Source: Paenibacillus sp. Root444D2 (lineage in GTDB: Bacteria; Bacillota; Bacilli; Paenibacillales; NBRC-103111). From it: 45,910 bases of DNA. The stretch spans positions 1 through 45,910 of the forward strand of contig NZ_LMEO01000028.1 in NCBI RefSeq assembly GCF_001426375.1, in the 5' to 3' direction. The notes under the pieces were generated by a model. The model did not search any database and was not told the DNA's origin. It saw only the letters and a list, made by a program, of their open reading frames with translations. This document shows, one piece after another, positions 33,698 to 44,025 of the stretch. A program made the position numbers and the translations under genes. Each line of letters starts with the position of its first letter. Within the stretch, counting starts at the first letter, position 1.

Positions 33698-34852
33698 TTA
33701 CCACTCGGCTACGGTACCATCGGCTTGACGCCAAACGGGATTTTTCCAACTATGACCAATTGCAGCCATCTCTCTTACTTTATCTTCATTGATCTCGATG
33801 CCAAGACCAGGCGCAGTTAGATTGGCTACGAAGCCTTCTTCATACTTAAACACAGAAGGATCTTTCAAATAGTCGAGCAAATCACTGCCTTGATTGTAGT
33901 GAATGCCGAGACTCTGCTCCTGAATGAAGGCATTCGGAGAGCACGTATCCAGCTGTAAGCATGCTGCCAAAGCGATAGGACCTAACGGACAGTGCGGTGC
34001 AATTGCAATATCGTAAGCTTCCGCCATCGCGGCAATTTTGCGTGTTTCCAAGATGCCTCCGGCATGGGAAAGATCGGGTTGGATAATGTCCACGATGCCT
34101 TGGGCAAGCAGCTCTTTGAAGCCCCAGCGCGTATACATCCGCTCACCAGTCGCAATCGGACACGAGGTGTAGCGAGCGATCTCTTTAAGCGCTTCATTAT
34201 TTTCAGGCAAAACAGGCTCTTCAATGAACATAGGCCGGTACTGCTCTAGTTCCTTGACGATGATTTTGGCCATCGACTTGTGAACACGGCCGTGGAAATC
34301 GATGCCGATGCCAACGTCTTTGCCGACGGCTTCGCGTACCGCGGCAATGCGAACAATAGCTTCATCGACTTTGCTGATGGAGTCGATGTAGTGCATTTCC
34401 TCCGTAGCGTTCATTTTCACCGCCGTAAATCCAGCCGCGACCTGCTGTTTGGCCGCTTGACCTACGTCGCTCGGGCGGTCCCCGCCGATCCACGAATAGA
34501 CACGCGTCTTGTCGCGGCAAGCGCCGCCAAGCAGATCATAGACGGGCGCATTATAGAATTTGCCCTTAATGTCCCAGAGCGCTTGCTCAATGCCTGAGAT
34601 TGCGCTGGTTAAGATCGGTCCTCCGCGGTAGAAGCCGCCGCGGTACAGCACTTGGAACATATCCTCGATCCGCATCGGATCCCTGCCAATGATATGGTCG
34701 CTCATTTCCATCACCGCGGCTGCAACGGTATCCGCCTTGCCCTCTACAACGGGCTCTCCCCAACCCGTAATGCCTTCATCCGTTTCGATTTTCAGAAATA
34801 ACCATCTTGGCGGCACCTTAAACAGTTCCAATTTCGTAATTTTCATGATCAT
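33698..34852 (-). CDS. dgoD: D-galactonate dehydratase-like enolase-superfamily enzyme
   Basis: A 384-residue enolase-superfamily enzyme very like E. coli DgoD. The residues equivalent to the DgoD active site all align two positions later: Asp185 and His187 (DFHGRV), Glu211 (EEPV), Glu237 (GERM), His287 (APHCPLGP) and Glu312 ([10 protein letters not shown]). The reaction would be dehydration of D-galactonate to 2-keto-3-deoxygalactonate, though close relatives use other aldonates. The first ATG (34852) is two codons before a second. It lies 75 bases after the response regulator gene and is the last gene of the transport cluster, suggesting that the ABC importer brings in a galactonate-type sugar acid or its precursor. 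Confidence 0.87.
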   Translation of the reverse strand: MIMKITKLELFKVPPRWLFLKIETDEGITGWGEPVVEGKADTVAAAVMEMSDHIIGRDPMRIEDMFQVLYRGGFYRGGPILTSAISGIEQALWDIKGKFYNAPVYDLLGGACRDKTRVYSWIGGDRPSDVGQAAKQQVAAGFTAVKMNATEEMHYIDSISKVDEAIVRIAAVREAVGKDVGIGIDFHGRVHKSMAKIIVKELEQYRPMFIEEPVLPENNEALKEIARYTSCPIATGERMYTRWGFKELLAQGIVDIIQPDLSHAGGILETRKIAAMAEAYDIAIAPHCPLGPIALAACLQLDTCSPNAFIQEQSLGIHYNQGSDLLDYLKDPSVFKYEEGFVANLTAPGLGIEINEDKVREMAAIGHSWKNPVWRQADGTVAEW

Positions 34853-34927
34853 CGTCCTCCTCTATCCCATGTTGAATTCGCTGGGCAAGACCAAACTCCT
34901 CTCACCCGTCAGCGGTTAATTTGTTCT

Positions 34928-36544
34928 CTACGAATATTGATCTCGGTACTCTTGCGGAGTCATGCCATAATGCTTCTTGAACGCATGGTTAAAGGAATGC
35001 GGGCGTTGATAGCCAAGCTGTGTCGCGATTTCATAAATCTTATCCTGACCATTCTTCAGCAAATAAGCGGCTTTATCCATCCGTGCATGATTGACGTAGT
35101 CGCTTAAATTTTCACCCGTTTCAAGTTTGTAGATCTTCGATACATACACCGGATGCATGTACACATGCTCGGCAATCGATTGTAAGGAGACGTCGCTAGC
35201 TAGATGCTGATCGATGAAAGACCTGATATCCTTGATCAGCGTTGCACGGCTATCTTGCCTTTCTTGATCCATATCTTCCTTCATGCGCCTCAAAGAACGG
35301 ATCGACCATTCGCGCAGCTGGTTCACCGTACGAAACGGTATACCTTCCATCATCCGTTCATAATCACCGCCAATGAGCTGATGCAGCTGCCTGCCATTCT
35401 TATGCGCAATGTAAGCAAAAGCGGATGCGATCGAGAAATAAACCTCTAATAGATGTTCCTGAGATTCGGAAAATCTGACTTCCATTTCATCAAAAATCTG
35501 AGACAGCTTCTCCTCCGTATCTTCCCATCTTGCTGCTTCCAGCAAATGATTGAGCGTTGGCGGTTCATATAGCCTTTGCAGGGCTGACAGTTCGGCCTGA
35601 ACAGATTCATCACCCAGCCGCATGAACAGCTCGTGCTCACTCCCGATGCGTTTGCGAAAGGCACTAAGCGAGCTATTGTAGAGCGCATTGATTTCGACCG
35701 GGAACTCGCCCCAACTGCTCAGGAGGATGGATATCTTGCCTTTCAAATAATTCTTTACGGCCGATTGAAGCACAGAAGCCGTACGTTCCAGCCATGCAGC
35801 ATCTTCCTTGTCAGGTGTTTCCTGCTTATGCTTCATCACAAATACCAAATAATCGTGAGCATCCTTCGTATGCCAGCTATCGAATTTTTCAGAAAATAGT
35901 TCGTGGGCCATATTGCTAATCGCATATTCCATTAACGATAAATGACCAGTATCATATTCCAGGAAATTCGATTCCAACCGAACCATCATCAATACGCATG
36001 CATGCTCATGATAATCAGGGAGCTCCAGAATCTGCATTTTCTCTCGAAGTGACTGCTCCGATATTTTGTGCCCTTGAAGTAAATCATTTAATAAGTTTCC
36101 TCGAAGTAAAGGGAGGTTTTCCTTGAATGTATACGTAAGACGCTGCGTAGAGATGACGGCCTCCCATTCCTTCTGCAGCTTCTCCATCACTCGGCTGACA
36201 GTAGCCAGTAGAGCTTGTTCAGTGACAGGCTTCAGCAAATAATCCTCCGAGCCCTGTAGAATCGCTTCTTTGGCATAGTTGAAATCGGAGTAGCCGGATA
36301 AAAGAATACACTTGGTCTTCGCCCAACGACGGTTGATCTCAGCAATTAATTGCAAGCCGGAGATCCCTGGCATCTGAATGTCCGTAATCACGATATCAAT
36401 CGACATTTGCTCGAGCAGCTCCAGCGCTTCTTTACCGGAATAAGCCTTAAAAACCTGTTCAATCCCGATAGATGCCCAGTCAATCGTAGACTGAAGCCGA
36501 TCCACGACATGCGCTTCGTCATCGACAATCAACAGTTGAATCAT
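34928..36544 (-). CDS. AraC-type response regulator (YesN family)
   Basis: A 538-residue regulator. An N-terminal receiver has VDDEAHVVD, Asp55 in VITDIQMPG and Lys105 in DYLLKPV. A long middle region of about 300 residues follows. The C-terminus is an AraC/XylS double helix-turn-helix (VSLQSIAEHVYMHPVYVSKI and IYEIATQLGYQRPHSFNHAF). It overlaps the sensor kinase gene by ATGA. In Paenibacillus such regulators control the neighbouring carbohydrate transporter, so it probably activates the 41544-33698 cluster. Confidence 0.93.
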   Translation of the reverse strand: MIQLLIVDDEAHVVDRLQSTIDWASIGIEQVFKAYSGKEALELLEQMSIDIVITDIQMPGISGLQLIAEINRRWAKTKCILLSGYSDFNYAKEAILQGSEDYLLKPVTEQALLATVSRVMEKLQKEWEAVISTQRLTYTFKENLPLLRGNLLNDLLQGHKISEQSLREKMQILELPDYHEHACVLMMVRLESNFLEYDTGHLSLMEYAISNMAHELFSEKFDSWHTKDAHDYLVFVMKHKQETPDKEDAAWLERTASVLQSAVKNYLKGKISILLSSWGEFPVEINALYNSSLSAFRKRIGSEHELFMRLGDESVQAELSALQRLYEPPTLNHLLEAARWEDTEEKLSQIFDEMEVRFSESQEHLLEVYFSIASAFAYIAHKNGRQLHQLIGGDYERMMEGIPFRTVNQLREWSIRSLRRMKEDMDQERQDSRATLIKDIRSFIDQHLASDVSLQSIAEHVYMHPVYVSKIYKLETGENLSDYVNHARMDKAAYLLKNGQDKIYEIATQLGYQRPHSFNHAFKKHYGMTPQEYRDQYS

Positions 36545-38313
36545 CGTTTTATCACCTCTGTGGCTAGATCACTCTCCTGCGAATTATGTTTCCAAGTCAG
36601 CACTGCCCTTAAACCGCCGTTAATTAATCGCTCAAAAGTAAGTCCGGAGCCTTCCCCGAATTGATAATACAAACGGTGGTGGACATTCCATGTTCCACAG
36701 CCAATCTCATCGGACATTGGAGCCTCTAGCTGTTTTAGCAGCTTATCTAATCCCGCTTCATCCAACCCTCCGCCGTTATCTTCAACAATCAGTCGGTTCC
36801 AGCCGTCTTTTTGCTCACCGGTAATCGTAATTCGATCACCTTCTGCGCTGCGCTCAATCCCATGGACAATGGCATTCTCTACTAACGGCTGTAAGATAAG
36901 TCGGGGAACCCATTCGCTGAGCATCTCTTCCGGCACAGATATCTCATATTTTAACCGGTGTATACGGAGATTCTGAATCGTTAAATAATGGCCTACCAAA
37001 TCCAGCTCTTCTCGCAACCGTACGCTTTGTTTTTCCACTCTAGTGGTGTAACGGTAAAACTCAGCTAAATTTTGCGACATCGCTACGACCGATTCTTTGT
37101 CTTCCATCTCTGCTGAATTGATAATGAAGAACAAGGAATTATACAGAAAATGCGGGTGAATCTGCGATTGCAGCTGCTTCAGAGTCGCTTCACGTGAACG
37201 TATTTTCTCCGCATAAACATCCTCTACAAGCACTTGAATTTGCTCGGCCATCTCATTAAATCGCTGGATGAGAAAATCAAATTCATTTTTGGCTTTATAC
37301 GCGATCCGAGCCGATAAATCGCCTCGTTTCACTTGCTGTACACTTTGAATCATCTTGCCAATCGGGATTTGCACGTTGCGATACAGCAAGAAAGAAGCCA
37401 GAATACTCATCACAAGCAGCAGAGCAATAGAAACGTAAAACAATTTACGCGTCATCGTAATAGGAGAAAGTATCTTCTGTACAGGTACATAATCAACCAA
37501 GTACCAATCCAACTGTTCCGATTTGACAATGCTGATCAAATATTGCTGATTCGCGATATCAAATTGAACTTGGCCGGTAAGCGGTAAGCCTTGACCAGCC
37601 AATCTTTCATGGATCGTATGCGTAATCGACGGATTAGATGAGCTGTTGAAAATCGCCCTATTCTGTCCATCAATTAAAAAAGGATCGCTTCGTTTATCTT
37701 GTTTGTACACATCCAACAATTGAATCATATTCTGCACGCTGAACCTTACTTGATACAGCACATTAGCTTGACTGGCAATTTGGGCACGAATCGGCTCACT
37801 GATTTCCCTAACGAACGACCCTATCCCATTGTCGCCCTTGCGTTCCTCATACGTCCAGGTTCGCTTAATTGGGCTGTCCCAAGGCCAAGCATCCGTCCCA
37901 TTCACAAAAATACTGGAAGATAACACTTGCTTCCCATGTGGAATGGCAATAGTAAGTTCATTCACCCATCCGCTGGAGACACTTTGGAGGCTAAGCTTTT
38001 GTATAATACGTGACTGTTCTTTCAGCATGTCATAATCGGGCGACTCATTCCTGTCGATAAACTCCCTTATGTAAGGATCGCTGCCGAGAATGACCGGTGA
38101 CATTGCTAATCGCTCCACGTCCACATCCAGTTGGTGCATGAAGAAAGACAGTTGATTTAAATTCGATGACTGAATCTGGTCTTGAACAACGTTATTCGTT
38201 ATCCGATTCGTATAGCTGTAGAGCAGCACGATTGGGATAAGAAGTAGGACCAATAGGATGAGAATTTTGCTGAAAATATTAAGTTTATACGGCACGCTGG
38301 GTTCACCTTCCAT
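36541..38313 (-). CDS. Sensor histidine kinase (YesM family)
   Basis: A 590-residue membrane sensor. TM1 is ILILLVLLLIPIVLLYSYTN. An extracellular sensing region of about 260 residues follows. TM2 is LFYVSIALLLVMSILASFLL. HAMP follows, then a His_kinase domain with the phospho-acceptor in QIHPHFLYNSLFFI and an ATPase domain with NAIVHGI and EDNGGGLD. The paired regulator gene overlaps its stop. It probably senses the substrate of the adjacent ABC importer. The ORF start (ATG 38313) gives a short polar N-terminus before TM1. Confidence 0.92.
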   Translation of the reverse strand: MEGEPSVPYKLNIFSKILILLVLLLIPIVLLYSYTNRITNNVVQDQIQSSNLNQLSFFMHQLDVDVERLAMSPVILGSDPYIREFIDRNESPDYDMLKEQSRIIQKLSLQSVSSGWVNELTIAIPHGKQVLSSSIFVNGTDAWPWDSPIKRTWTYEERKGDNGIGSFVREISEPIRAQIASQANVLYQVRFSVQNMIQLLDVYKQDKRSDPFLIDGQNRAIFNSSSNPSITHTIHERLAGQGLPLTGQVQFDIANQQYLISIVKSEQLDWYLVDYVPVQKILSPITMTRKLFYVSIALLLVMSILASFLLYRNVQIPIGKMIQSVQQVKRGDLSARIAYKAKNEFDFLIQRFNEMAEQIQVLVEDVYAEKIRSREATLKQLQSQIHPHFLYNSLFFIINSAEMEDKESVVAMSQNLAEFYRYTTRVEKQSVRLREELDLVGHYLTIQNLRIHRLKYEISVPEEMLSEWVPRLILQPLVENAIVHGIERSAEGDRITITGEQKDGWNRLIVEDNGGGLDEAGLDKLLKQLEAPMSDEIGCGTWNVHHRLYYQFGEGSGLTFERLINGGLRAVLTWKHNSQESDLATEVIKR

Positions 38314-38408
38314 GCTTCTGCTAAGCTTTCTAACTTAGAGTTAACTATACGAGAGAAGTCATCCAAAGAAAAGGCGACGACTACCCTCTTATTGTTATGT
38401 CTTCGTTA

Positions 38409-39224
38409 TTAGCCTTTAACTGCACCAGCAGAAAGTCCGCTTACCACGTAGCGTTGGGACACTAAAGCAATGATCAGAACTGGAAGTGTAATGATGCAGG
38501 CCGCAGCCATCAGCGCACCCCAGTTGATTTCGGAATAGGACATAAAGTTAAACACAGCGATCGGCAATGTTTTTGTTTTGTCCCCTGCCAAAATAACGGA
38601 GAACATAAAATTGTTCCACGAAAATATGAAGGAAAGCAGCGATGCAGTGATGACACCTGGTCCTGAGATAGGCAAAATAATGCGTAGAAACACTTGATGA
38701 TGCGTACATCCATCGATAAGACCAGATTCTTCAATTTCCGTAGGAAGCGCCTCAAAAAAGGAGATCATAATCCAAATAATAAACGGTAATCCAACGAGCA
38801 TATGACTAAGAATTAACGCTGTATACGTGTCCACCAAATGGATCTTGGAGAACAGGATGAACCAAGGAATCAAGAATGTGATTCCCGGAATAATTCTCGC
38901 AACTAAGATGAGAAGCCCCAGCTTGTGAAGGTGATGTCTTGCAATGGCATATGCTGCAGGAAGACCTAGAATGAGAGATAAAAGCGTTGAACCAGCTGCA
39001 ACAAGGAAACTATTCCAAATAAACTTCAGGAAATTGTACTCTTTGAATACACTGACATAGTTATGAAAAGTCGGTTTGAAAAAGAAGATATTGCCCGTCG
39101 ATAAAATCTGTGATTGTGTCTTAAAAGAAGCCAATAACATCCAGATAAATGGAAAACCAAAGGCGATTAGGACTAGGAACGTTAGCAGCGTTAGTATAAA
39201 TTTTAAGCCCTTCTTTGGCTTCAT
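38409..39224 (-). CDS. Carbohydrate ABC transporter permease (MalG type)
   Basis: A 271-residue inner membrane permease with six helices. The cytoplasmic EAA loop, which docks the ATPase, reads EALPTEIEESGLIDGCTHHQ. The C-terminal GLSAGAVKG is typical of MalG/UgpE-type permeases. The frame opens 11 codons earlier, but ATG 39224 overlaps the preceding permease stop by ATGA and has GGAGGG upstream. No ATPase gene is in the cluster, so a shared MsmX-type ATPase is expected. Confidence 0.93.
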   Translation of the reverse strand: MKPKKGLKFILTLLTFLVLIAFGFPFIWMLLASFKTQSQILSTGNIFFFKPTFHNYVSVFKEYNFLKFIWNSFLVAAGSTLLSLILGLPAAYAIARHHLHKLGLLILVARIIPGITFLIPWFILFSKIHLVDTYTALILSHMLVGLPFIIWIMISFFEALPTEIEESGLIDGCTHHQVFLRIILPISGPGVITASLLSFIFSWNNFMFSVILAGDKTKTLPIAVFNFMSYSEINWGALMAAACIITLPVLIIALVSQRYVVSGLSAGAVKG

Positions 39225-40105
39225 GATGAGGTTCCCTCCAATCGTTTGCGCATCCATATCATAAATAAAGTTAGTCCCATCACCAGAGCAAAGAAGATTA
39301 CAAGTAACGATGAAGCCATACCCAGCTTAAAGTATTGGAAACCGAGCACATAGCCATACAAGTTCAATGTCTCTGAAGCAAAATTCGGTCCGCCTTGTGT
39401 TGTCGCATAAATAATATCGAACGTTTTGAGCACATCGATTAAGCGCAGCATCGCCGCTACAATGATCGTAGGTTTCAGCAAGGGCAGCGTTATGGAAACG
39501 AATTTTCTCCATGCCGTTGCTCCGTCCACATCTGCCGCCTCATAAGGATCCGTTGGCAGTGTAGCTAAGCCTGCCATAATAATGAGAGCAATCATCGGTG
39601 TCCATTGCCAGACATCTACAATAACAAGGGAAGGTATAACCTGATTAGGTGAAGCTAGCCATAGTAAAGGCTTTAATCCCATCGATTTGAGCATCATATT
39701 GGCTATCCCGATTGTCGGCTCATAGATGAGCATCCACACCAAGCCCATAGCTACCGGTGTTGCTACCATGGGCAGCAAGAATACCGTTTTTACGAGGTTT
39801 TTGCCTTTGAATTCCCTAGACAGCAGCAAGGCAATCGCGATCCCCAGGATAATTTCAAGCCCAAGGGCCATGATCGTGAAATAGAACGTTGAACCTGTTG
39901 CATGCCAAAAGCGCTCATCTTTGAATAAGGCGATATAATTTGACAACCCTACAAAGAGTGGCGGAGTTGTTGCGGACATGCTCCACTCATAGAAGCTAAT
40001 TCGGAATGTATAGATGATTGGAAACAACATCATCAACAAGACGAAGATGACCGCCGGAAGCGTATAAATCCATTTGAGATTGCGGTTAAACCAACTGTAT
40101 TGCAT
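39221..40105 (-). CDS. Carbohydrate ABC transporter permease (MalF/UgpA type)
   Basis: A 294-residue permease with six transmembrane helices. The first is IYTLPAVIFVLLMMLFPIIY. The EAA loop is TDPYEAADVDGATAWRKF. It pairs with the MalG-type permease. The frame extends to a codon at 40180, but ATG 40105 follows GGAAGGGTG by nine bases and is preferred; GTG 40114 is possible. It lies about 95 bases downstream of the binding-protein gene. Confidence 0.93.
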   Translation of the reverse strand: MQYSWFNRNLKWIYTLPAVIFVLLMMLFPIIYTFRISFYEWSMSATTPPLFVGLSNYIALFKDERFWHATGSTFYFTIMALGLEIILGIAIALLLSREFKGKNLVKTVFLLPMVATPVAMGLVWMLIYEPTIGIANMMLKSMGLKPLLWLASPNQVIPSLVIVDVWQWTPMIALIIMAGLATLPTDPYEAADVDGATAWRKFVSITLPLLKPTIIVAAMLRLIDVLKTFDIIYATTQGGPNFASETLNLYGYVLGFQYFKLGMASSLLVIFFALVMGLTLFMIWMRKRLEGTSS

Positions 40106-40200
40106 GACTTCATTCACCCTTCCTGATGAAATTGTACCCTTATGCAAAGGGTGAAGAGGGCCACTTGAGATGACCCTCATTTATTGCTTTCACGCTGTAT

Positions 40201-41544
40201 TTATTTCGTTTTATCTTTATCCATAATCGCTTGCAAAGCTGCATTGGCTTTGTCTGCTACCGGCTGAATGTTCGTTTCACCGGTCATTAATTTTTGTACG
40301 ATTTCACCAACGGCATCACGAGCTTCACCTACACTAATTACCGTCGGACGGTCGTGGTCAACACCGTTTTTGGAGCTTTCTTTAATGATAGGAACAAGAT
40401 CAGCTGGGAAGCCTGTCGTACCTTCTGGTTTATCCCAAACCGATGTACGGGCGCCTGGGTTCCCTTTTTGCTGCGTTTTCAGCACGATATCTTTGCTTGT
40501 TGCCCATTCAATGAATGCCCAAGTCGCATCTTTGTTACCTGATTTGGCATTCATCGCTAGACCCCAAGATGTAATACTATAAGGCTTAGAACCAGCTTTA
40601 CCACCTGGCATAACGGCAAAACCAACTTTATCGGCGACTTGGGACTTCGCTGGATCTATCGCATTTTGGTACAGTGAGTTTGCATCCGTTAGGAAAGCAA
40701 CTTTCCCTTGAGCGAAAATACCGAAAGCTTGCGGCCAAGACATATTAAGTACGCCTGGAGGCGCATAATCTTTAAGAAGCGTGCCGTACGTTGTAAATGC
40801 TTTAATCGCTTCTGGCGTGTTAATCGTCGCTTTATCGCCATTCGTGAAGTCAGCACCTTCTGAATATAGGTAGGAAGATACTTGCGTAACTAGCGGTGAA
40901 CGTTGGCCCCTTGCCACAAAGCCGTACATCTCGCTTTTAGGATCATGCAGCTTCTTCACCGCAGCTTGCAGTTCATCTAATGTTTTAGGTACCGCAATGC
41001 CGGCTTTTTGCAGCAAATCTTTACGGTAGTACAAAATTTCTTGTTCCGTGATAATCGGAATACCAGCTAGCTTCGCATCTACCGTTGTGGAGCCAACTGC
41101 GGATTTAGCAAAGTCGGCAAAGTCATAGTTCTTTGCTTTTTGAGCGTAATCATCGAGCGGTTGAAGCCAACCGTTTTTATAGAATAATTTGCCCTCTTGA
41201 AGCGGACGATACATGAAAACGTCTGGTGTTGCAGAACCGGATGTAAATTGTACCGTTAATTTTTGTGTCAGCTGATCCTCGAAGAAGCTCTCAACGTTGA
41301 CCTTGATGCCCGTTTCCTTCTCGAAGTCTGGAAGCAAAGGCTTAATCGCCTCAGCCCAAGGATGGTTCGCTGCCACTAAAGAGATCGTCTTTCCTGCAAA
41401 AGGCTTTGCATTCGCTGCGGTTGCTCCTGCTGAAGCTGCTGGTTGTTTCGCCGCCTCCGGCGTGCTCCCGCATCCTGCAACAAACGTTGCTGCCATAATA
41501 ACTGTCGTGCCAACACCGACCCATTGTTTCAATGATTTTTTCAT
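40201..41544 (-). CDS. Sugar ABC transporter substrate-binding lipoprotein
   Basis: A 447-residue family 1 extracellular solute-binding protein. The signal peptide MKKSLKQWVGVGTTVIMAATFVAGC ends in the lipobox VAGC, followed by a low-complexity Ala-rich linker. The body has the MalE-type signatures, for example LLPDFEKETGIKVNVESF and SWGLAMNAKSGNKDATWAFI. It captures the substrate outside the cell for the two permeases downstream. It is the first gene of the cluster that ends with dgoD. The ATG follows GGGAGG. Confidence 0.93.
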   Translation of the reverse strand: MKKSLKQWVGVGTTVIMAATFVAGCGSTPEAAKQPAASAGATAANAKPFAGKTISLVAANHPWAEAIKPLLPDFEKETGIKVNVESFFEDQLTQKLTVQFTSGSATPDVFMYRPLQEGKLFYKNGWLQPLDDYAQKAKNYDFADFAKSAVGSTTVDAKLAGIPIITEQEILYYRKDLLQKAGIAVPKTLDELQAAVKKLHDPKSEMYGFVARGQRSPLVTQVSSYLYSEGADFTNGDKATINTPEAIKAFTTYGTLLKDYAPPGVLNMSWPQAFGIFAQGKVAFLTDANSLYQNAIDPAKSQVADKVGFAVMPGGKAGSKPYSITSWGLAMNAKSGNKDATWAFIEWATSKDIVLKTQQKGNPGARTSVWDKPEGTTGFPADLVPIIKESSKNGVDHDRPTVISVGEARDAVGEIVQKLMTGETNIQPVADKANAALQAIMDKDKTK

Positions 41545-41616
41545 CTGATATGTGACCTCCCAGGTAATCTGAAATGTATGTGCTTACATATCTAAGAGTA
41601 CTTGATTCTTATATTC

Positions 41617-41628
41617 CGTTATATAACG
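41617..41628. promoter_or_regulatory. 12-bp palindrome upstream of the ABC operon
   Basis: CGTTATATAACG is a perfect palindrome 72 bases before the binding-protein start. It would sit between weak -35 (TTAATT) and -10 (TATAAG) elements on the minus strand. It could be an operator, but AraC-type regulators usually bind direct repeats. Confidence 0.35.
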
Positions 41629-41644
41629 AAAATTAAACATGCAT

Positions 41645-41943
41645 AACTACATGTGAAGGGAAAAGGTGGGTGGGGAGGATGGAGCTGTCTTCGATAGACA
41701 GGTTAGGACCTGTGAACTACATTGGAAGCCGATTTCGAAGATTGCTGAAACCCTGTGAACAATATCAGATCTGCTGCAGCCTGCGGCTGAGGATTTTGAT
41801 GCATTTAGTACAGTATATTTACCCGAAAACAGTCGAAGTTGACCAATTGGGTTGAATTTGATGTATTTTTTGCATCTTAATTGTATGAGCAATTCACTCG
41901 AATTTGCTGCACTTTTTGCAGTTGGGTGCGGGTGGGACTTGCA
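41645..41943. other. Gene-free stretch between the ABC operon and fumC terminator
   Basis: No gene is supported. Short imperfect repeats rich in TGCATTT, TTTTTGCA and TGCTGCA occur, resembling degenerate intergenic repeats elsewhere in the window. Confidence 0.5.
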
Positions 41944-41992
41944 CAAAAAGAGGTTGAGCTGCAGTCTTTAACTGCGGCCCAACCTCTTTTGT
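41944..41992 (-). terminator. Terminator of fumC
   Basis: Arms AAAAGAGGTTG and CAACCTCTTTT, with an inner GCAGTC/GCTGCAGT-like pair, end in TTTTTG on the minus strand. Confidence 0.88.
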
Positions 41993-42029
41993 GGTGGAGA
42001 CACTCCCTCCGCTCCCCCGTAGCTCATCA

Positions 42030-43421
42030 TCACGTTGCCTTCGGATGCACCATGTCTTCCGGACGCACGTAGCTGTCAAACTGCTCAGCGGTTAAGTAGC
42101 CGCTGCGCACGGCTGACTCCTTCAGCGTCAGCCCTTCTTTGTGGGCTTGCTTCGCGATGCTGGCCGCTTTCTCATACCCGATATACGGGTTGAGCGCTGT
42201 AACCAGCATAAGGGATTGCTCGAGATTGCGCTGAATGACCTCGCGATTCGGCTCCATGCCAACGAGACAGTTGTCATTGAACGAGCGCATACTATCAGCC
42301 AGCAGCCGCACGGACTGCAGGAAGTTGTGAATAATTACGGGCTTGAACACGTTCAGCTCGAAGTTGCCCTGGCTGGCGGCGAAGCCGATGGCCGCATCGT
42401 TGCCCATCACCTGGCAAACGACCATCGTCATCGCTTCGCTCTGCGTGGGGTTGACCTTGCCCGGCATGATCGAGCTGCCGGGCTCGTTCTCCGGGATCGT
42501 GATTTCACCGATCCCGCAGCGGGGACCGCTCGATAGCCACCGCACATCGTTGGCTATCTTCATCAAGTTCGCCGCCAGCGCCTTCAGCGCGCCGTGGGCG
42601 TAAACGATCTGATCATGGCTGGTCAGCGCATGATACTTGTTCGCGGCCGAGACGAAGCGCGTGCCCGTCTCGCGAGACAAAGCTTCGGCGACGCGCGCGC
42701 CGAACTCGGGATGCGCGTTCAGCCCCGTGCCGACGGCGGTGCCGCCGATAGCCAGCTCGCGCATCGTATCGACGCTGCTGCGCACCATGCGCGCCGTCTG
42801 CTCCAGCATCGCCCACCAGCCGCTGATCTCCTGCCCCAGTGTCAGCGGGGTGGCGTCCTGCAGGTGGGTGCGGCCGATCTTCACGATGTCGGCGAAGGCC
42901 GTCATCTTGCTCTGGAGCGTAGCCTGCAGAAGCTCCATCGCAGGCAAAAGCTCTTCCTCCACCGCGATGACGCCAGCGACATGCATCGCGGTGGGGAACG
43001 TATCGTTCGAACTTTGCGAACGATTCACATCATCGTTGGGATGAATGCGTTCCCCCCCATCCCCCAGCAATTCGCTGCCTCGATGAGCAATCACCTCATT
43101 GACGTTCATGTTTGACTGCGTCCCGCTGCCCGTCTGCCAGACGACGAGCGGGAACTCGTCGTTCCAGCGGCCCTCCACGATTTCATCGGCAGCCTGCGCA
43201 ATCGCCTCCGCCTTCTCTGGAGATAACCCGGCTAGCTCGCGGTTCACCTGCGCGGCGGCCTTTTTCAACAAAGCAAAAGCCCCAATCAACCGCACCGGCA
43301 TCCGTTCCGTGCCAATCTTAAAATTCTCATAGCTGCGCTGTGTCTGAGCCCCCCATAACTTATCCACAGGTACTCTGATTTCACCCATCGTATCCTTTTC
43401 AACGCGATAATCTTGCGCCAT
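42030..43421 (-). CDS. fumC: Class II fumarate hydratase
   Basis: A 463-residue class II fumarase, interconverting fumarate and malate in the TCA cycle as an iron-independent tetramer. The family signature [15 protein letters not shown], the catalytic-site segment [18 protein letters not shown] and the substrate segment [11 protein letters not shown] are intact, and the length is normal. The ATG follows AGGAGG. By eye the third codon positions are strongly G/C, so the gene is much more GC-rich than its neighbours. That could reflect acquisition or high-expression codon choice. It is a single-gene unit divergent from the thioesterase. Confidence 0.96.
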   Translation of the reverse strand: MAQDYRVEKDTMGEIRVPVDKLWGAQTQRSYENFKIGTERMPVRLIGAFALLKKAAAQVNRELAGLSPEKAEAIAQAADEIVEGRWNDEFPLVVWQTGSGTQSNMNVNEVIAHRGSELLGDGGERIHPNDDVNRSQSSNDTFPTAMHVAGVIAVEEELLPAMELLQATLQSKMTAFADIVKIGRTHLQDATPLTLGQEISGWWAMLEQTARMVRSSVDTMRELAIGGTAVGTGLNAHPEFGARVAEALSRETGTRFVSAANKYHALTSHDQIVYAHGALKALAANLMKIANDVRWLSSGPRCGIGEITIPENEPGSSIMPGKVNPTQSEAMTMVVCQVMGNDAAIGFAASQGNFELNVFKPVIIHNFLQSVRLLADSMRSFNDNCLVGMEPNREVIQRNLEQSLMLVTALNPYIGYEKAASIAKQAHKEGLTLKESAVRSGYLTAEQFDSYVRPEDMVHPKAT

Positions 43422-43579
43422 TTTGCACCGCCTCCTGAACCTAGCTTTATATACAGATAAAATAAGTTAACCAATCTACTGACATCACCAAACACGCAAG
43501 GCATAGTTTGCCCACATTATGGAGCAGTATGAGCCTTTTACTGGTTTTCACACCCGTAGGAGAGCTATAATGAACAAAA

Positions 43580-43600
43580 ACACCTGCCCATGCCAGGTGT
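43580..43600 (-). other. Terminator-like hairpin in the fumC/thioesterase gap
   Basis: ACACCTG and CAGGTGT form a perfect 7-bp stem. On the minus strand it is followed by TTTTTG, as in an intrinsic terminator. It lies just before the thioesterase ribosome site and may block antisense transcripts or shape that leader. Confidence 0.5.
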
Positions 43601-43620
43601 AAAAGAAGGAGCTCATTTTC

Positions 43621-44013
43621 ATGGAATCCAAACTTGATATTATCGTCAGATCAACGGAAATTGATGTGAATGGACACGTCAATAATGCCAAATATTTGGA
43701 GTACCTAGAATGGGGGCGCGAGGAATGGTATGAGCAGTCCCAGCTATCCTATGAAACCTTTGGCGCGATGGGGATTCAAACTGTTACCGTGAACATCACC
43801 ATCAATTATAAAAAAGAATGCAAACAAGGAGATCAATTAACGGTCACCTGCCGCCCTGACAAAATGGGACGCTCCAGCTATGTGCTGAAGCAAGAGATTT
43901 TCAACAAGCAAGGCGAGCTATGTGCTGATGCCCTTGTCACCAGCGTAACGATGGATAGCGCGACGCGTAAAAGCCGAGAAGCGCCGGAGGCGTTGCGGAA
44001 ACATTTTGACTAA
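43621..44013 (+). CDS. Hotdog-fold acyl-CoA thioesterase (4HBT family)
   Basis: A 130-residue hotdog-fold thioesterase. The opening RSTEIDVNGHVNNAKYLEYL has the catalytic Asp and the DxNGHVNN motif of the 4HBT/YbgC family. A central helix (EWGREEWYEQ) and strands with NITINYKKECKQGDQL follow. Such enzymes hydrolyse acyl-CoA or acyl-ACP thioesters in the cytoplasm; the chain preference is not readable. The ATG follows AAGGAG. It converges with the PNPOx-like gene, 12 bases away. Confidence 0.9.
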   Translation: MESKLDIIVRSTEIDVNGHVNNAKYLEYLEWGREEWYEQSQLSYETFGAMGIQTVTVNITINYKKECKQGDQLTVTCRPDKMGRSSYVLKQEIFNKQGELCADALVTSVTMDSATRKSREAPEALRKHFD

Positions 44014-44025
44014 AAAAATGCGATC

